Of a DNA stretch of 64,000 bases, positions 8,876 through 17,206 are shown piece by piece; the stretch's first letter is position 1; the number at the start of each line of letters is the position of its first letter. Under the pieces are notes generated by a model. The model saw only the letters and a list, made by a program, of their open reading frames with translations, did no database searches and was not told the origin of the DNA. Where the stretch lies: positions 62,001 to 126,000 of the forward strand of contig JAUSNJ010000130.1 in assembly GCA_030645355.1 (NCBI GenBank). Direction: 5' to 3'. The DNA comes from Rhodoferax sp. Its GTDB lineage: Bacteria; Pseudomonadota; Gammaproteobacteria; Burkholderiales; Burkholderiaceae_C. The position numbers and the translations under genes are program-made.

Positions 8876-9943
8876 CTAAACCCGCACCCCACTTGCCGCA
8901 TCAAACCAGTTCACGTGGTCGGCCGCCACGTGCAGCCCCACGGCATCCCCGGCCCGCACGCGGGACTGGGCGGACACGCGCACCGTCATGTCACCCACGC
9001 CGGTTTTCACCACGACAAAGGTGTCGGCGCCGGTGGGCTCGACCAGGCTGACCTCGCCGCGCCACGGGGCGGCGTCGTTCAGCGCCAGGTGTTCCGGCCG
9101 CACACCCAGCAAGACATTGCCGTGGCGCGGGGCCTGCAGTGGCAGCTGTGTGAACGCAATCTGGAAGCCGTCGGTCCCCTGTGCGCTGCCGTTGTGTCCC
9201 GGCACCAGGTTCATGGTGGGCGAGCCGATGAAGCTGGCCACATAGGTATTGGCCGGCCGGTTGTAGATCTCGTCGGGCGTGCCGAGTTGCTGCAGCACGC
9301 CGCCTTTCATGACGGCAATGCGCGAGCCCAGCGTCATGGCCTCGATCTGGTCGTGCGTCACATACACGCTGGTGATGCCTGACACCTGGTGCAGGCGCTT
9401 GATCTCGGCGCGCATTTCCACGCGCAACTTGGCGTCCAGGTTGCTCAAGGGTTCGTCGAACAGAAACAACTGCGGCTGGCGCGCCAGGGCGCGGCCCATG
9501 GCGACCCGCTGGCGCTGGCCACCGGAGAGTTGCGCGGGGCGGCGTTCCAGCAGCGGCTCGATCTGCAGCATGGCGGCCACCTGGCGGATGCGCTGGTCGC
9601 GCTCGGCCTTGGGCACCTTGCGCATCTCCAGCGCGAAGCCGATGTTGTCGTACACGCTCATGGTGGGGTACAGCGCATAGCTCTGGAACACCATCGCGAT
9701 ATCGCGCTGGGCCGGCGGCACGCCGATGACGTCTTTGCCGGCAATGCGGACCTGGCCGTCGGTCGGTTCTTCCAGACCGGCAATGATGTTCAGCAGTGTG
9801 GACTTGCCACAGCCGCTGGGGCCGACCAGGATCAGAAATTCGCCGGGTTGTACGTCGATGTCAATACGCTGCAGCACTTCCACTGCCTTGTTGCCTTTGC
9901 CAAAGGCCTTGCGAACACCCGAAATTTGAAGAGAAGCAGCCAT
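8876..9943 (-). CDS. gtsD: Sugar ABC transporter ATPase (MalK/UgpC/GtsD type)
   Basis: 355 residues. Walker A GPSGCGKST (about 40-48), Q-loop VFQSYALYPTMSVYDN, signature LSGGQRQRVAMGRAL, Walker B LFLFDEPLSNLD and the H-loop THDQIEAMTL are all present. A C-terminal TOBE/MalK regulatory domain follows from about residue 235, including LGVRPEHLAL. It energises the GtsBC permease from the cytoplasm. Last ABC gene of the minus-strand operon, 32 bases after gtsC. MalK-type ATPases can be shared between several sugar importers; the assignment to glucose or mannose rests on the operon context. Confidence 0.92.
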   Translation of the reverse strand: MAASLQISGVRKAFGKGNKAVEVLQRIDIDVQPGEFLILVGPSGCGKSTLLNIIAGLEEPTDGQVRIAGKDVIGVPPAQRDIAMVFQSYALYPTMSVYDNIGFALEMRKVPKAERDQRIRQVAAMLQIEPLLERRPAQLSGGQRQRVAMGRALARQPQLFLFDEPLSNLDAKLRVEMRAEIKRLHQVSGITSVYVTHDQIEAMTLGSRIAVMKGGVLQQLGTPDEIYNRPANTYVASFIGSPTMNLVPGHNGSAQGTDGFQIAFTQLPLQAPRHGNVLLGVRPEHLALNDAAPWRGEVSLVEPTGADTFVVVKTGVGDMTVRVSAQSRVRAGDAVGLHVAADHVNWFDAASGVRV

Positions 9944-9975
9944 GTTGTGTGTGATGCGAATAAATTGATTAAGAC

Positions 9976-10842
9976 CTAACCCTTCACAGCACCGGCTGTG
10001 AGTCCCTTGACGAAGTACTGGCCGGCCAGGATGTAGACCAGCATGGTGGGCAAGCCGGCGATCAGTGCGGCGGCCATGTCCACGTTGTAGCTCTTGACGC
10101 TGCTGGTGGTGTTGGCCATGTTGTTCAGGCCCACGGTAATGGGTTTGCTGTCGGCGCCGCTAAAGGCCACGCCAAACAAAAAGTCATTCCAGATGGCGGT
10201 GAACTGCCAGATCAGCGTGACCATGACGATGGGCGTCGACATGGGCACGATCAGCCGCCAGAAGATGGTCCAGAAGCCGGCGCCATCCATGCGCGCCGCG
10301 TTGACCAGTTCTTTGGGAATGGCGGTGTAGTAGTTGCGGAAGAACAGCGTGGTGCTGGCCAGGCCAGCCAGGCAGTGCACCAGCACCAGCCCTCCGACCG
10401 AGCTGGAAATGCCCAGCCAGCCCAGCACCTGGCTCATGGGCAGCAGCACCACCTGGAACGGCATGAACACGCCAAACAGCATGAAGCCAAACAGCGTGTC
10501 GCTGCCTTTGAACTTCCACAGGCTCAGCACATAGCCATTGAGCGCGCCCCAGGCGGTGGAGATCAACACCGCGGGCACGGCCATCAGCACCGAGTTGATG
10601 AAATAGGGCTGCAGACCGCGGCAATCGGTGCCGGTGCAGGCGCCCGACCAGGCCAGACCCCAGGCATCGAAATTGATGGCGTGGGGCAGGCTCAGCAAGT
10701 TGCCATTGCGGATTTGTTCGGCATCCTTTAATGACGTGGCCACCATCACATACAGCGGTGCCAGAAAGAAGAAGGCGGCCACCAGCAGCACGCTGTACAC
10801 CAGCAACCGTGACAAGTTGGGGGACAGGTTCTTAGTGTTCAT
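9976..10842 (-). CDS. gtsC: Sugar ABC permease, MalG-type (GtsC)
   Basis: 288 residues, about six membrane segments. The EAA loop that docks on the ATPase reads KELVNAARMDGAGFWTIFWR followed by LIVPMS, matching the MalG class. An extracytoplasmic loop with ACTGTDCRG carries two cysteines. The N-terminus NTKNLSPNLSRLLVYSVLLV leads into the first membrane helix. Its start overlaps the end of gtsB by 11 bases, so translation is probably coupled. Resembles GtsC of the Pseudomonas glucose/mannose system. Confidence 0.92.
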   Translation of the reverse strand: MNTKNLSPNLSRLLVYSVLLVAAFFFLAPLYVMVATSLKDAEQIRNGNLLSLPHAINFDAWGLAWSGACTGTDCRGLQPYFINSVLMAVPAVLISTAWGALNGYVLSLWKFKGSDTLFGFMLFGVFMPFQVVLLPMSQVLGWLGISSSVGGLVLVHCLAGLASTTLFFRNYYTAIPKELVNAARMDGAGFWTIFWRLIVPMSTPIVMVTLIWQFTAIWNDFLFGVAFSGADSKPITVGLNNMANTTSSVKSYNVDMAAALIAGLPTMLVYILAGQYFVKGLTAGAVKG

Positions 10843-11713
10843 GGGGCTTGCTCCGCAACTCCGAATACAAATACGGTACGACGATGGCTGCCACGGCCGC
10901 CAGCATCATCGTGGCGCTGGCGGCACCGAGGCCAATCTGGCCGCGGGTAAAGCTCATCACATACATAAAGGTGGCCGGCACATCGGTGGCATAGCCGGGT
11001 CCGCCGGCGGTCAGCGCCATCACCAGGTCATAGCTCTTGATCGACAGGTGGGACAGCACCATGACCGTGGAGAACACCACGGGCCGCAGCACCGGCAGGA
11101 TGATGCGCCAGTAGATGCGGGGCAGGGACGCCCCGTCGATCTGCGCGGCCTTGATGATGCTGTCGTCAATGCCGCGCAGGCCGGCCAGAAACAGGGCCAT
11201 GGCAAAGCCGGCGGACTGCCAGATGCCGGCAATCACGACGCAGTAGATGGCGGTGTCGCCGCGCACCAACCAGTCAAAGGTGAAGCTGGCCCAGCCCAGG
11301 TCGTGCATCAGTTTTTCCAGCCCCAGACTGGGGTTCAGCATCCACTTCCAGGCCGTGCCGGTCACGATGAAGGACAGCGCCATGGGGTAGAGGTAGATGG
11401 TGCGGATGGCGCCTTCGGCGCGCACCTTCTGGTCCAGCAGCACGGCCAGCAACAAGCCGATGGCAATCGACCCACCGACGTACAGGAAACTGAAAATGCC
11501 CAGGTTCTTGAGCGCGACCCACCAGCGGTCGGACTCCCACAACCGGGTGTATTGCTCTATGCCCACGAACTCGTCGTAGTTGGGCAGCATGCGCGACGCG
11601 GTGACCGACAGCACGCCATTCCAGATCATCAATCCGTAAATGAAGGCAAAGCCTAAAACGAATGCCGGTGCCACGACGACGCGCGGTAACCAGGCTTCAA
11701 AAGTGTTCTTCAT
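10832..11713 (-). CDS. gtsB: Sugar ABC permease, MalF-type (GtsB)
   Basis: 293 residues with about six membrane segments. EAA loop: DDSIIKAAQIDGASLPRIYW followed by RIILPVLRPV. I use ATG 11713 rather than the TTG three codons earlier. No Shine-Dalgarno is visible: the ATG follows directly on the T-run of an intrinsic terminator (11721-11748), so expression depends on readthrough and may be kept below that of gtsA and the porin. Forms the channel with GtsC. Overlap with gtsC of 11 bases. Confidence 0.9.
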   Translation of the reverse strand: MKNTFEAWLPRVVVAPAFVLGFAFIYGLMIWNGVLSVTASRMLPNYDEFVGIEQYTRLWESDRWWVALKNLGIFSFLYVGGSIAIGLLLAVLLDQKVRAEGAIRTIYLYPMALSFIVTGTAWKWMLNPSLGLEKLMHDLGWASFTFDWLVRGDTAIYCVVIAGIWQSAGFAMALFLAGLRGIDDSIIKAAQIDGASLPRIYWRIILPVLRPVVFSTVMVLSHLSIKSYDLVMALTAGGPGYATDVPATFMYVMSFTRGQIGLGAASATMMLAAVAAIVVPYLYSELRSKPHEH

Positions 11714-11720
11714 AGCAATC

Positions 11721-11748
11721 AAAAAAACGGCGGCCGCGAGACCGCCGT
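11721..11748 (-). terminator. Intrinsic terminator/attenuator inside the gts operon
   Basis: Read on the minus strand: ACGGCGG, an 8-base loop, CCGCCGT, then seven T. The 7-bp stem is perfect and GC-rich. It lies after the porin stop (11783) and directly before gtsB, so it should end most transcripts coming from gtsA-porin and let only a fraction continue into the permease and ATPase genes. Confidence 0.85.
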
Positions 11749-11782
11749 ATAAACGCCTAACCCCCGAAAAACCTACTAGCTA

Positions 11783-12967
11783 CTACCACCAGATCTCGTA
11801 TTGCACACCGGCCACGGTGCGTGAGGTCTTGCCGCCGGCTCCAAACGTGCTGGCATTGGCGGCCGCAGCCGCGTCGTTCCAGTTGGACGCGGTCACATAG
11901 AAGCGCAGCTCAGGGCGGCTGTAGAAGTCAGGACCGACCGACAGCGTCGGTGCAATCGTCAACTTGTCCAAACGCTGGTCCGGGCCAAGGCCGGTGCGGG
12001 TCGTGGTGGCTGCGTCGACCAACAGCTTGAAGTTCTTCGAGAACGCGTAGGAGATGCGGCCACCGATGGAGGTGTCCTTGGTCTCGATTCCGGTCTTCTC
12101 GTCCTTGGTGGTCTGGTAGGACAGCACAGTCTGGCCGCCAAAGGCGCCCATTTGCCAGCTCAGCGAGTCCGCAATACGCGTCACCGTCTTGCCAGCCGAT
12201 ACGCCGTCGATCGATTCAAACTCGCCATCGATGCGGGCATGTCCGTTGGACGTTTGCAGGAACAGCGCGTTGTTCAAGCCCTTGGCCAGGAAGTCGGACT
12301 GGTTGTGCACGAAGGAGATGCCGGCGCCGGTGCTGGTATCTGCCAATCCGGAGCCGTTCACGCCTGTCAGCAGCACACGCAACTTGCCGCCGGGGTTGGT
12401 GGCGATGTTGGAGATGTCTGCATTGAAGCGCGTGGCGTTGACGCCAGCGACGGCGGCGGTGTCGAATTTGTCACCGGTAAAGATGCCCAGGCCCAGTTTG
12501 GCGCCGCCGATCGGGATGTCGGTCACGCCAGCGCCCTGGTTGTCACCATAGTTCAGCAGGATGTAATCGAGGATGTGCACATCCTGCAGACGCAGGCGGC
12601 GCTGACCCGCCCAGAACTTGGCCTCTGGCGCAAAGCTCAGTCCACTGATTTCCACAAAGGCCTGTTCGGTGCCGACGTTGCCGCTGTTCCACTTGGCGGG
12701 CATGTACTGGACCTTGTAGGTGGCACCGTCGGTCTTGAAGGTCTTGATCAGGTCGATCTCGATGCCGTTGTCGCCTTCGTTGCCCAGGCGGTAGCCTTGC
12801 ATGTCGCCTCCAAGCTGGAAGCGGCCTTTGACGCCATCCGAAGTACTGAGCACCGGGCCGCCACGGGAATAGCCGTGAAACTCGAACGTGCCGTCGTCGG
12901 CGTGTGCGCCGGCGGCGCACAGTGCAGCCGCTAGTGCAACGGCGCTGATGGAGAGAGTGTGTTTCAT
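11783..12967 (-). CDS. Carbohydrate porin (maltoporin/LamB-type)
   Basis: 394 residues. The signal peptide is MKHTLSISAVALAAALC with AGAHA before the predicted cut. The mature start TFEFHGYSRGGPVLSTSDG is the typical first strand of LamB/carbohydrate-selective porins, and the protein ends in an aromatic residue (EIWW), the outer-membrane beta-barrel sorting signal. It probably lets sugars through the outer membrane for the GtsA binding protein, since it is encoded between gtsA and gtsB; in Pseudomonas the equivalent slot downstream of gts is taken by OprB. Sugar specificity is inferred only. Confidence 0.88.
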   Translation of the reverse strand: MKHTLSISAVALAAALCAAGAHADDGTFEFHGYSRGGPVLSTSDGVKGRFQLGGDMQGYRLGNEGDNGIEIDLIKTFKTDGATYKVQYMPAKWNSGNVGTEQAFVEISGLSFAPEAKFWAGQRRLRLQDVHILDYILLNYGDNQGAGVTDIPIGGAKLGLGIFTGDKFDTAAVAGVNATRFNADISNIATNPGGKLRVLLTGVNGSGLADTSTGAGISFVHNQSDFLAKGLNNALFLQTSNGHARIDGEFESIDGVSAGKTVTRIADSLSWQMGAFGGQTVLSYQTTKDEKTGIETKDTSIGGRISYAFSKNFKLLVDAATTTRTGLGPDQRLDKLTIAPTLSVGPDFYSRPELRFYVTASNWNDAAAAANASTFGAGGKTSRTVAGVQYEIWW

Positions 12968-12987
12968 GATGGGTCTCTAAAGTGTTG

Positions 12988-13084
12988 GGGACAGAGCTGG
13001 CTCGCTGCGCGTAGCTGCGGTCTGTCCCGCATATTCATAAATGAAGAAAAAAGCGGTCCCCGGAGGACGGCTTGCGCCGTCCTC
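12988..13084 (-). promoter_or_regulatory. Two hairpins in the gtsA-porin intergenic region
   Basis: The gap between gtsA (stop at 13113) and the porin (start 12967) holds two inverted repeats. First, GAGGACGGC-TTGC-GCCGTCCTC (13063-13084) is a perfect 9-bp stem with a four-base loop; on the minus strand a run of six T follows about ten bases later. Second, GGGACAGA (12988-12995) pairs with TCTGTCCC (13021-13028) across a 25-base loop. They may stabilise the gtsA mRNA 3' end or cause partial termination. Confidence 0.6.
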
Positions 13085-13112
13085 TCAACCTGTCTTTCTG
13101 GAGCGGGTGGTG

Positions 13113-14378
13113 CTACTTGGTGGCGGCTGCGGCTACCAGGCGCTTTTGCGCGTCGGCCACGGTGATCTTGTCGTCGTTCCAGAACTGGCTGACCACGTCC
13201 TTGATCGCGCCTTCGGCGGCTGGCTTGACGGCCATGCCATGGGCAATCGAAGGTTGCAGGCCGCCGCTCTTGGCGGTGTCGACGAAGTCCTTGCTGGACA
13301 GCTTGGCGCAGTCGTCAAACTTGTCCAGCTTCATGGCCAGGCGCACCGGGATGGAGCCCTTGTTCAGGTTGAAGACTTCCTGAAATTCGGTGCCCATGAT
13401 GGCGGCTGCCAGGTCACCCTGGGCCTTTTGCGCATCGGCAGCTTTCAGCTTGAACATCGCAAACGAATCCACGTTGAACGTGAAGGCGTTGGCCGTGCCG
13501 GGCGCTGCTGCGCACAGGAAGTCTTTGCCCGGCACCTTGCCGGCGGCCATGAACTCGCCCTTGGCCCAGTCACCCATGAACTGGAAGGCGGCCTCGCCCT
13601 TCATGACCATGGCCGTGGCCAGGTTCCAGTCACGCCCCGGTGACGCGGGGTCGGTGTAGCCCTTGATCTTGCGGAAGGCTTCCAGCGTCTTGGTCATGGT
13701 GTCGCTGCTGATGGCCTTGGGGTCCAGCGAGACCATGGCATCGTGGTAGAACTTGACGCCGCCCAATCCCAGCGCGACGGATTCAAACGTGGTGAAGTCT
13801 TGCCAGTTCTGGCCACCGTGGGCCACGGCGATGAAGCCGGCCTTCTTGATCTTGTCGGCGGCGGCAAAGAACTCGTCATAGCTCTTGGGCATACCCGCCA
13901 CGCCGGCCTTCTTCAGCACTTCCGGGTTGGCCCAGATCCAGTTCACGCGGTGCACGTTGACGGGCACGGCGACGAAATTGCCCTTGTACTTCATGACATC
14001 GGCGACGACCTTGGGCAGCAGGCTGTCCCACTTCTCGGCCTTGGCCACGCTGTCCAGATTGGCCAGTACACCCTCAGACGCCCACTCCTGGATCGCAGGC
14101 CCCTTGATCTGGCCAGCAGAAGGGGGGTTGCCCGATACCACGCGGCTTTTCAACAGCGTGGCCGCGTTGTCGCCACCGCCACCGGCCACCGCAAAGTCTT
14201 TCCACACATGGCCCTTGGCCTGCATGATCTTCTTCAGCTCGGCCACCGACTTGGCCTCGCCACCGGAGGTCCAGTAGTGCAGCACTTCCACCTCACCGGC
14301 CTGGGCCGCCACGGCCGCCGCCATGGCCAAGACCGCCACGGACAGGCCGCTCAGGCGTATCTTTGAAACTTTCAACAT
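13113..14378 (-). CDS. gtsA: Sugar ABC substrate-binding protein (GtsA)
   Basis: 421 residues, periplasmic, extracellular solute-binding family 1. Signal peptide about 1-27 (LSVAVLAMAAAVAAQA). Strong local likeness to Pseudomonas GtsA: VEVLHYWTSGGEAKSV, VWKDFAVAGGGGDNA, QIKGPAIQEWASEGVL, VNVHRVNWIWANPEVLKKAG and AHGGQNWQDF. GtsA binds glucose and mannose in the family. ATG 14378 is chosen over an upstream in-frame GTG because AAGGAG is 6 bases away. First gene of the operon; its promoter lies in 14379-14652. Confidence 0.93.
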   Translation of the reverse strand: MLKVSKIRLSGLSVAVLAMAAAVAAQAGEVEVLHYWTSGGEAKSVAELKKIMQAKGHVWKDFAVAGGGGDNAATLLKSRVVSGNPPSAGQIKGPAIQEWASEGVLANLDSVAKAEKWDSLLPKVVADVMKYKGNFVAVPVNVHRVNWIWANPEVLKKAGVAGMPKSYDEFFAAADKIKKAGFIAVAHGGQNWQDFTTFESVALGLGGVKFYHDAMVSLDPKAISSDTMTKTLEAFRKIKGYTDPASPGRDWNLATAMVMKGEAAFQFMGDWAKGEFMAAGKVPGKDFLCAAAPGTANAFTFNVDSFAMFKLKAADAQKAQGDLAAAIMGTEFQEVFNLNKGSIPVRLAMKLDKFDDCAKLSSKDFVDTAKSGGLQPSIAHGMAVKPAAEGAIKDVVSQFWNDDKITVADAQKRLVAAAATK

Positions 14379-14652
14379 GTAGTCTCCTTGTGTGCTCATC
14401 TGGCACAGGGGCCACGAGCGGGGTTGAATTCAGAGAACACCTTTGTTTCCGAATTAATTAATTGTTAATTAATATTTCATTCAGGAACATAGGACTAACC
14501 CTAGGGCAACAAAAAAGCCACAGAAGCGGGGGTGTCCGGGTGTGTGTTGGGGCTGGGCCTATGCAGTTTATCGACATCCGCACCCTGTTTGGCCTGCGGG
14601 CCATCGTGACAGCGGCCCGGTTGTACAAGGAGACTTAAAGAAAAACCAACCC
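14379..14652 (-). promoter_or_regulatory. gts operon upstream region with TTAATTAA repeat
   Basis: Intergenic region of about 270 bases upstream of gtsA. It is AT-rich around 14451-14480, where TTAATTAA-TTG-TTAATTAA (14454-14472) forms two identical palindromic half sites 3 bases apart, a plausible operator or promoter core for the sugar operon. A 25-codon open frame on the plus strand (14561-14638) has no ribosome site and I do not call it. No other gene is seen here. Confidence 0.45.
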
Positions 14653-14698
14653 CTAGCCCTCGTGGAATATGGCTATCCCGCTATCAAATGCATAGTGG
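14653..14698 (+). repeat. Intergenic hairpin repeat, copy 2 of 9
   Basis: Constant block CTAGCCCTCGTGGAATATGG followed by GCTAT-CAAATGC-ATAG, a shortened stem. Placed just after the 3' end of the Crp-family gene and upstream of the gts promoter region. Confidence 0.8.
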
Positions 14699-14704
14699 CG
14701 TGTG

Positions 14705-15490
14705 CTAGACGCGTGACAGACCATCCAGATTGGCAATCACGATGTGGCGTCGCTTCACCTGGACCAGGCGTTGTTCCTGCAACTCGGTAAACGCGCGGCT
14801 CACGGTTTCCAGCGTCAGGCCCAGAAAGCTCCCAATCTCGCCGCGTGTCATCTTCAAGTGGAATTCCAGCGCCGAATAGCCACGTGCGCTCAGGCGCTCT
14901 GACTGGTTCAGCAAAAAGGCCGCGAGCCGTTGGGTGGAGTTCAGGCTTCCCAGCACGACCATATGGCAGTGGCTGCGCACGATTTCGCGGCTGATCAGGC
15001 GCATCAGGATGTGGTGCACGCCGCTCAGGGCGGAAGACAGGTCGGTCAGGTGCGCGTAGGACAGCGTGGAGATTTCGGAATCTTCCAGCGCGACGGCGCG
15101 GCTGGCGTGGCGTCCATCGGCCACGCCGTCCAGCCCCAGCAGTTCCCCAACCATGTGGAAACTGCTGACCTGCTCAAGTCCATCGGCCAGCGCCAGCGTG
15201 GACTTGAACGAACCGCTTTGCACGGCGTAGATGAAATTGAAGTGGTCGTGTTCGTGGTACAGCGATTCGCCCTGGCCGATTCTGCGCCGACCGGCCATCA
15301 GGCTGAGCAATCGCGCGGTATCCGATCCGGTGTGCGTCGTGCACGGTATGCGTTCGCTGGTGGGCTGGACAAAGTCCGGGAACAGCTGCCATTGCGACGG
15401 CGAATGGAGTCGGGCAGGCGCTGCTATCGGATGGCGTTCCTTTTGGTCCGGTGCGTAGTTCAAGCGATACCCTTTCGGTGCAGGCCGCAC
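14705..15490 (-). CDS. Crp/Fnr family transcriptional regulator
   Basis: 261 residues. Cyclic-nucleotide-binding-like beta barrel about 60-150 (IYAVQSGSFKSTLALADG, ELLGLDGVADGRHASRAVAL), then a dimer helix and a C-terminal winged helix with TRGEIGSFLGLTLETVSRAF, the Fnr/Crp recognition-helix pattern. The four-cysteine Fe-S ligand set of true Fnr is absent: only one N-terminal cysteine is visible, so oxygen sensing by an iron-sulfur cluster is unlikely. Called from a GTG; the N-terminal 40 residues are poorly conserved-looking and the real start may be later. Target genes are not evident; the gts operon is the nearest neighbour. Confidence 0.85.
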   Translation of the reverse strand: MRPAPKGYRLNYAPDQKERHPIAAPARLHSPSQWQLFPDFVQPTSERIPCTTHTGSDTARLLSLMAGRRRIGQGESLYHEHDHFNFIYAVQSGSFKSTLALADGLEQVSSFHMVGELLGLDGVADGRHASRAVALEDSEISTLSYAHLTDLSSALSGVHHILMRLISREIVRSHCHMVVLGSLNSTQRLAAFLLNQSERLSARGYSALEFHLKMTRGEIGSFLGLTLETVSRAFTELQEQRLVQVKRRHIVIANLDGLSRV

Positions 15491-15607
15491 GCCCGTCCAT
15501 TGCGCGGATGAGCGGTGGCATGGCCTGGTGCAGCCACTGTAGGCGGCAGGTACGCAAGTGCTCGGTGCGCCACCGCACGCAGTGGTGATGCGAGGGCCGT
15601 CTGACGA

Positions 15608-16485
15608 TCAAAAGTCTTTGGGGGCTGCCGACAAAATCTGCTTCAACAGTGCGTTGAACTGGACCCCTGTCGGCCCGCCGGAGAACAGCATCGTCAGCAG
15701 GCCGGCGTTGACCCGGTGCACGATGACCAGGTCGCGTTGCGGGTCAACGATCAGATACTGGCCGAAGTTACCGCGCGCCGAGAACACGGGGCCTGGGAAC
15801 TTCTGTCCGAAGTGCCAACCATTTTCCCCACCCACCACAGGTAGCCATAGCCCACGCCAGGAGAGGTGTCCGAGTACGAGGCGGTGCTCTCGTCTACCCA
15901 TTGCCGGGAAACGACTTGCTGGTCTTGCCAGCGACCCCCGCGGGCCATTAGCAGCCCGATGCGCGCCGTGTCGCGCGCCGACACACGCATCACATAGGCC
16001 GGGTATCGCGAGGCTTGCTCGTAAACATATTCGGTGTCTCGGGTCTGGAGCAATTGGCGCACGGTGGCTGTTTTTTCCACCTCGGTCAGGGTGGATGTGT
16101 CGTCGATGCCGAGTTCCGCCAGCGTCGTGTTCAAGTCTGTCGCTGTGCGGTCTTGTGCAATGCCAAACAGCAGGCTCAACACGCTCTTGCGTCCTGAGAA
16201 CTGATTCATCGGTTTGCTGACGTCGCCAAACTGGTGAACGATGGCGCCGTGGTGCACCACCAGGTAGGCGTCGGTGCCCATGCTGCGTGCCACGTCGTCG
16301 GCTGGCTTGAAGGTTTCGGCCGCCCATCCCGAAACTTCTGGTGGGCTCCAGCGCCAAGAGCGTTCGGGAAGGCTGTTGCTGGTGCCGGCCCGTGTGGAAA
16401 GGGGCGACCACAGGCTGACGGCCATGGCACTGACCAGGAGCAGGCTGCCGCAAATGCGCCGACCCCGACGCTTGGTGTCAAACAT
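15608..16485 (-). pseudogene. Beta-lactamase-fold serine hydrolase, frameshifted
   Basis: A penicillin-binding-protein-like serine hydrolase gene broken into two frames. The first frame (16485 down to about 15818) has a signal peptide, the SxxK nucleophile motif as SGRK in NQFSGRKSVLSLLFG, and runs to VGYGYLWWVG. The natural continuation ENGWHFGQKFPGPVFSARG, ending in LLKQILSAAPKDF at 15608, is in another frame. The shift falls in a G-rich/A-rich run (GGTGGGTGGGGAAAA, near 15818-15832), so it is either a real slippage mutation or a homopolymer sequencing error. If intact, the product would be a periplasmic esterase or D-amidase-like enzyme. Confidence 0.8.
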
Positions 16486-16489
16486 GCCT

Positions 16490-16536
16490 CTAGCCCTCGT
16501 GAAATAGACCTATGTAGCTATCAAAACAATAGCTAA
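16490..16536 (+). repeat. Intergenic hairpin repeat, copy 3 of 9
   Basis: CTAGCCCTCGTGAAATAGAC followed by AGCTAT-CAAAACA-ATAGCT. The stem is ATAGC-type (A-T pair) where most others have GTAGC, a compensated change. Located between the start of the serine hydrolase pseudogene and the 3' end of the lipoprotein gene. Confidence 0.82.
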
Positions 16537-16542
16537 TGCGAG

Positions 16543-17118
16543 CTACTTGCTTTTGTCTGCCGATTTTTTCAGCTGCGCCGGTGTGCCAGACCAGACCTCA
16601 AAAAAGCCGTCGGCCCGCTTCATTTGCAGCCAGGTTTCCCAGCGGGTTTCGGCCAGTGCCGGATCTGTTACCGCCACCGCCAAAGACTCCTGCTCCACGC
16701 CCAGGCTCAACGCGCCACCCGTGGCGTTGGCCTTGGCCTGGCGCATGGTGGCCTGGATGCGCTGCAACTCGGCCTGGGTGCTGGCGGGCATGCTGTAGAC
16801 CAGCCAGCGCCGCCCCAAGGGTGGGGCGTCCAGCCCCAAAGTGGCAGCGGACGCCACGGCGACTTGCAGGGGCAGCTTTTTGTCGATGGGCGCAAACCCG
16901 CCGGGCTCGCGTGGCGTGAGCTTGAGGATGAGCAGTGGCACCGCATGGGCAGGGGGGACCATCCGCGCATCCACTTGCAAGGCCACCATCACTTCGGCCG
17001 GGCTCGCCTCCAGCAACGTGCCCGACATTTGGATCAGGCGCGGCAGTGAGCGCAAGGGCACGCCGGAACAGGCCACCAGCGTGGCACACAGGACAAGACC
17101 GAGGAGCAGGCGTTTCAT
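16543..17118 (-). CDS. Small putative lipoprotein
   Basis: 191 residues. The N-terminus KRLLLGLVLCATLVACSG is a classic lipoprotein signal with lipobox LVAC (Cys about residue 17). I start at ATG 17118; the frame is open for 45 more codons upstream but that stretch overlaps the promoter region of the divergent gene. The mature part is rich in Leu/Ala/Pro with no known catalytic motif. Function unknown. Divergent from the DUF2975/XRE pair, sharing an 88-base AT-rich control region. Confidence 0.7.
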   Translation of the reverse strand: MKRLLLGLVLCATLVACSGVPLRSLPRLIQMSGTLLEASPAEVMVALQVDARMVPPAHAVPLLILKLTPREPGGFAPIDKKLPLQVAVASAATLGLDAPPLGRRWLVYSMPASTQAELQRIQATMRQAKANATGGALSLGVEQESLAVAVTDPALAETRWETWLQMKRADGFFEVWSGTPAQLKKSADKSK

Positions 17119-17121
17119 GGA

Positions 17122-17172
17122 TTGACAACTGTTGTTAAGTGATAAATAATTATTGCAAGACAATAATATTGT
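17122..17172 (+). promoter_or_regulatory. Divergent promoter region with palindromes ahead of DUF2975/XRE pair
   Basis: Contains TTGACA (17122-17127), a 7-bp inverted repeat ATTATTG-CAAGA-CAATAAT (17149-17167), and a near-perfect 13-bp palindrome ACAATA-A-TATTGT (17160-17172). A closely similar palindrome, ACAAT-AC-ATTGT, stands before the other membrane-protein/XRE pair at 33825. These are good candidates for the binding site of the small XRE regulator encoded downstream. Confidence 0.6.
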
Positions 17173-17206
17173 GTCAATGGATGCATTCTGTGTGAGAGGT
17201 ATATTG

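Noticed and set aside
14561-14638. 25-codon plus-strand open frame beginning ATGCAGTTTATCG
   Set aside because: No ribosome site, no recognisable product, and it lies in the upstream region of gtsA; chance open frame is likelier.
14705-15490. Crp-family gene as an oxygen-sensing Fnr
   Set aside because: Only one N-terminal cysteine is present; the four Fe-S ligands of Fnr are missing.
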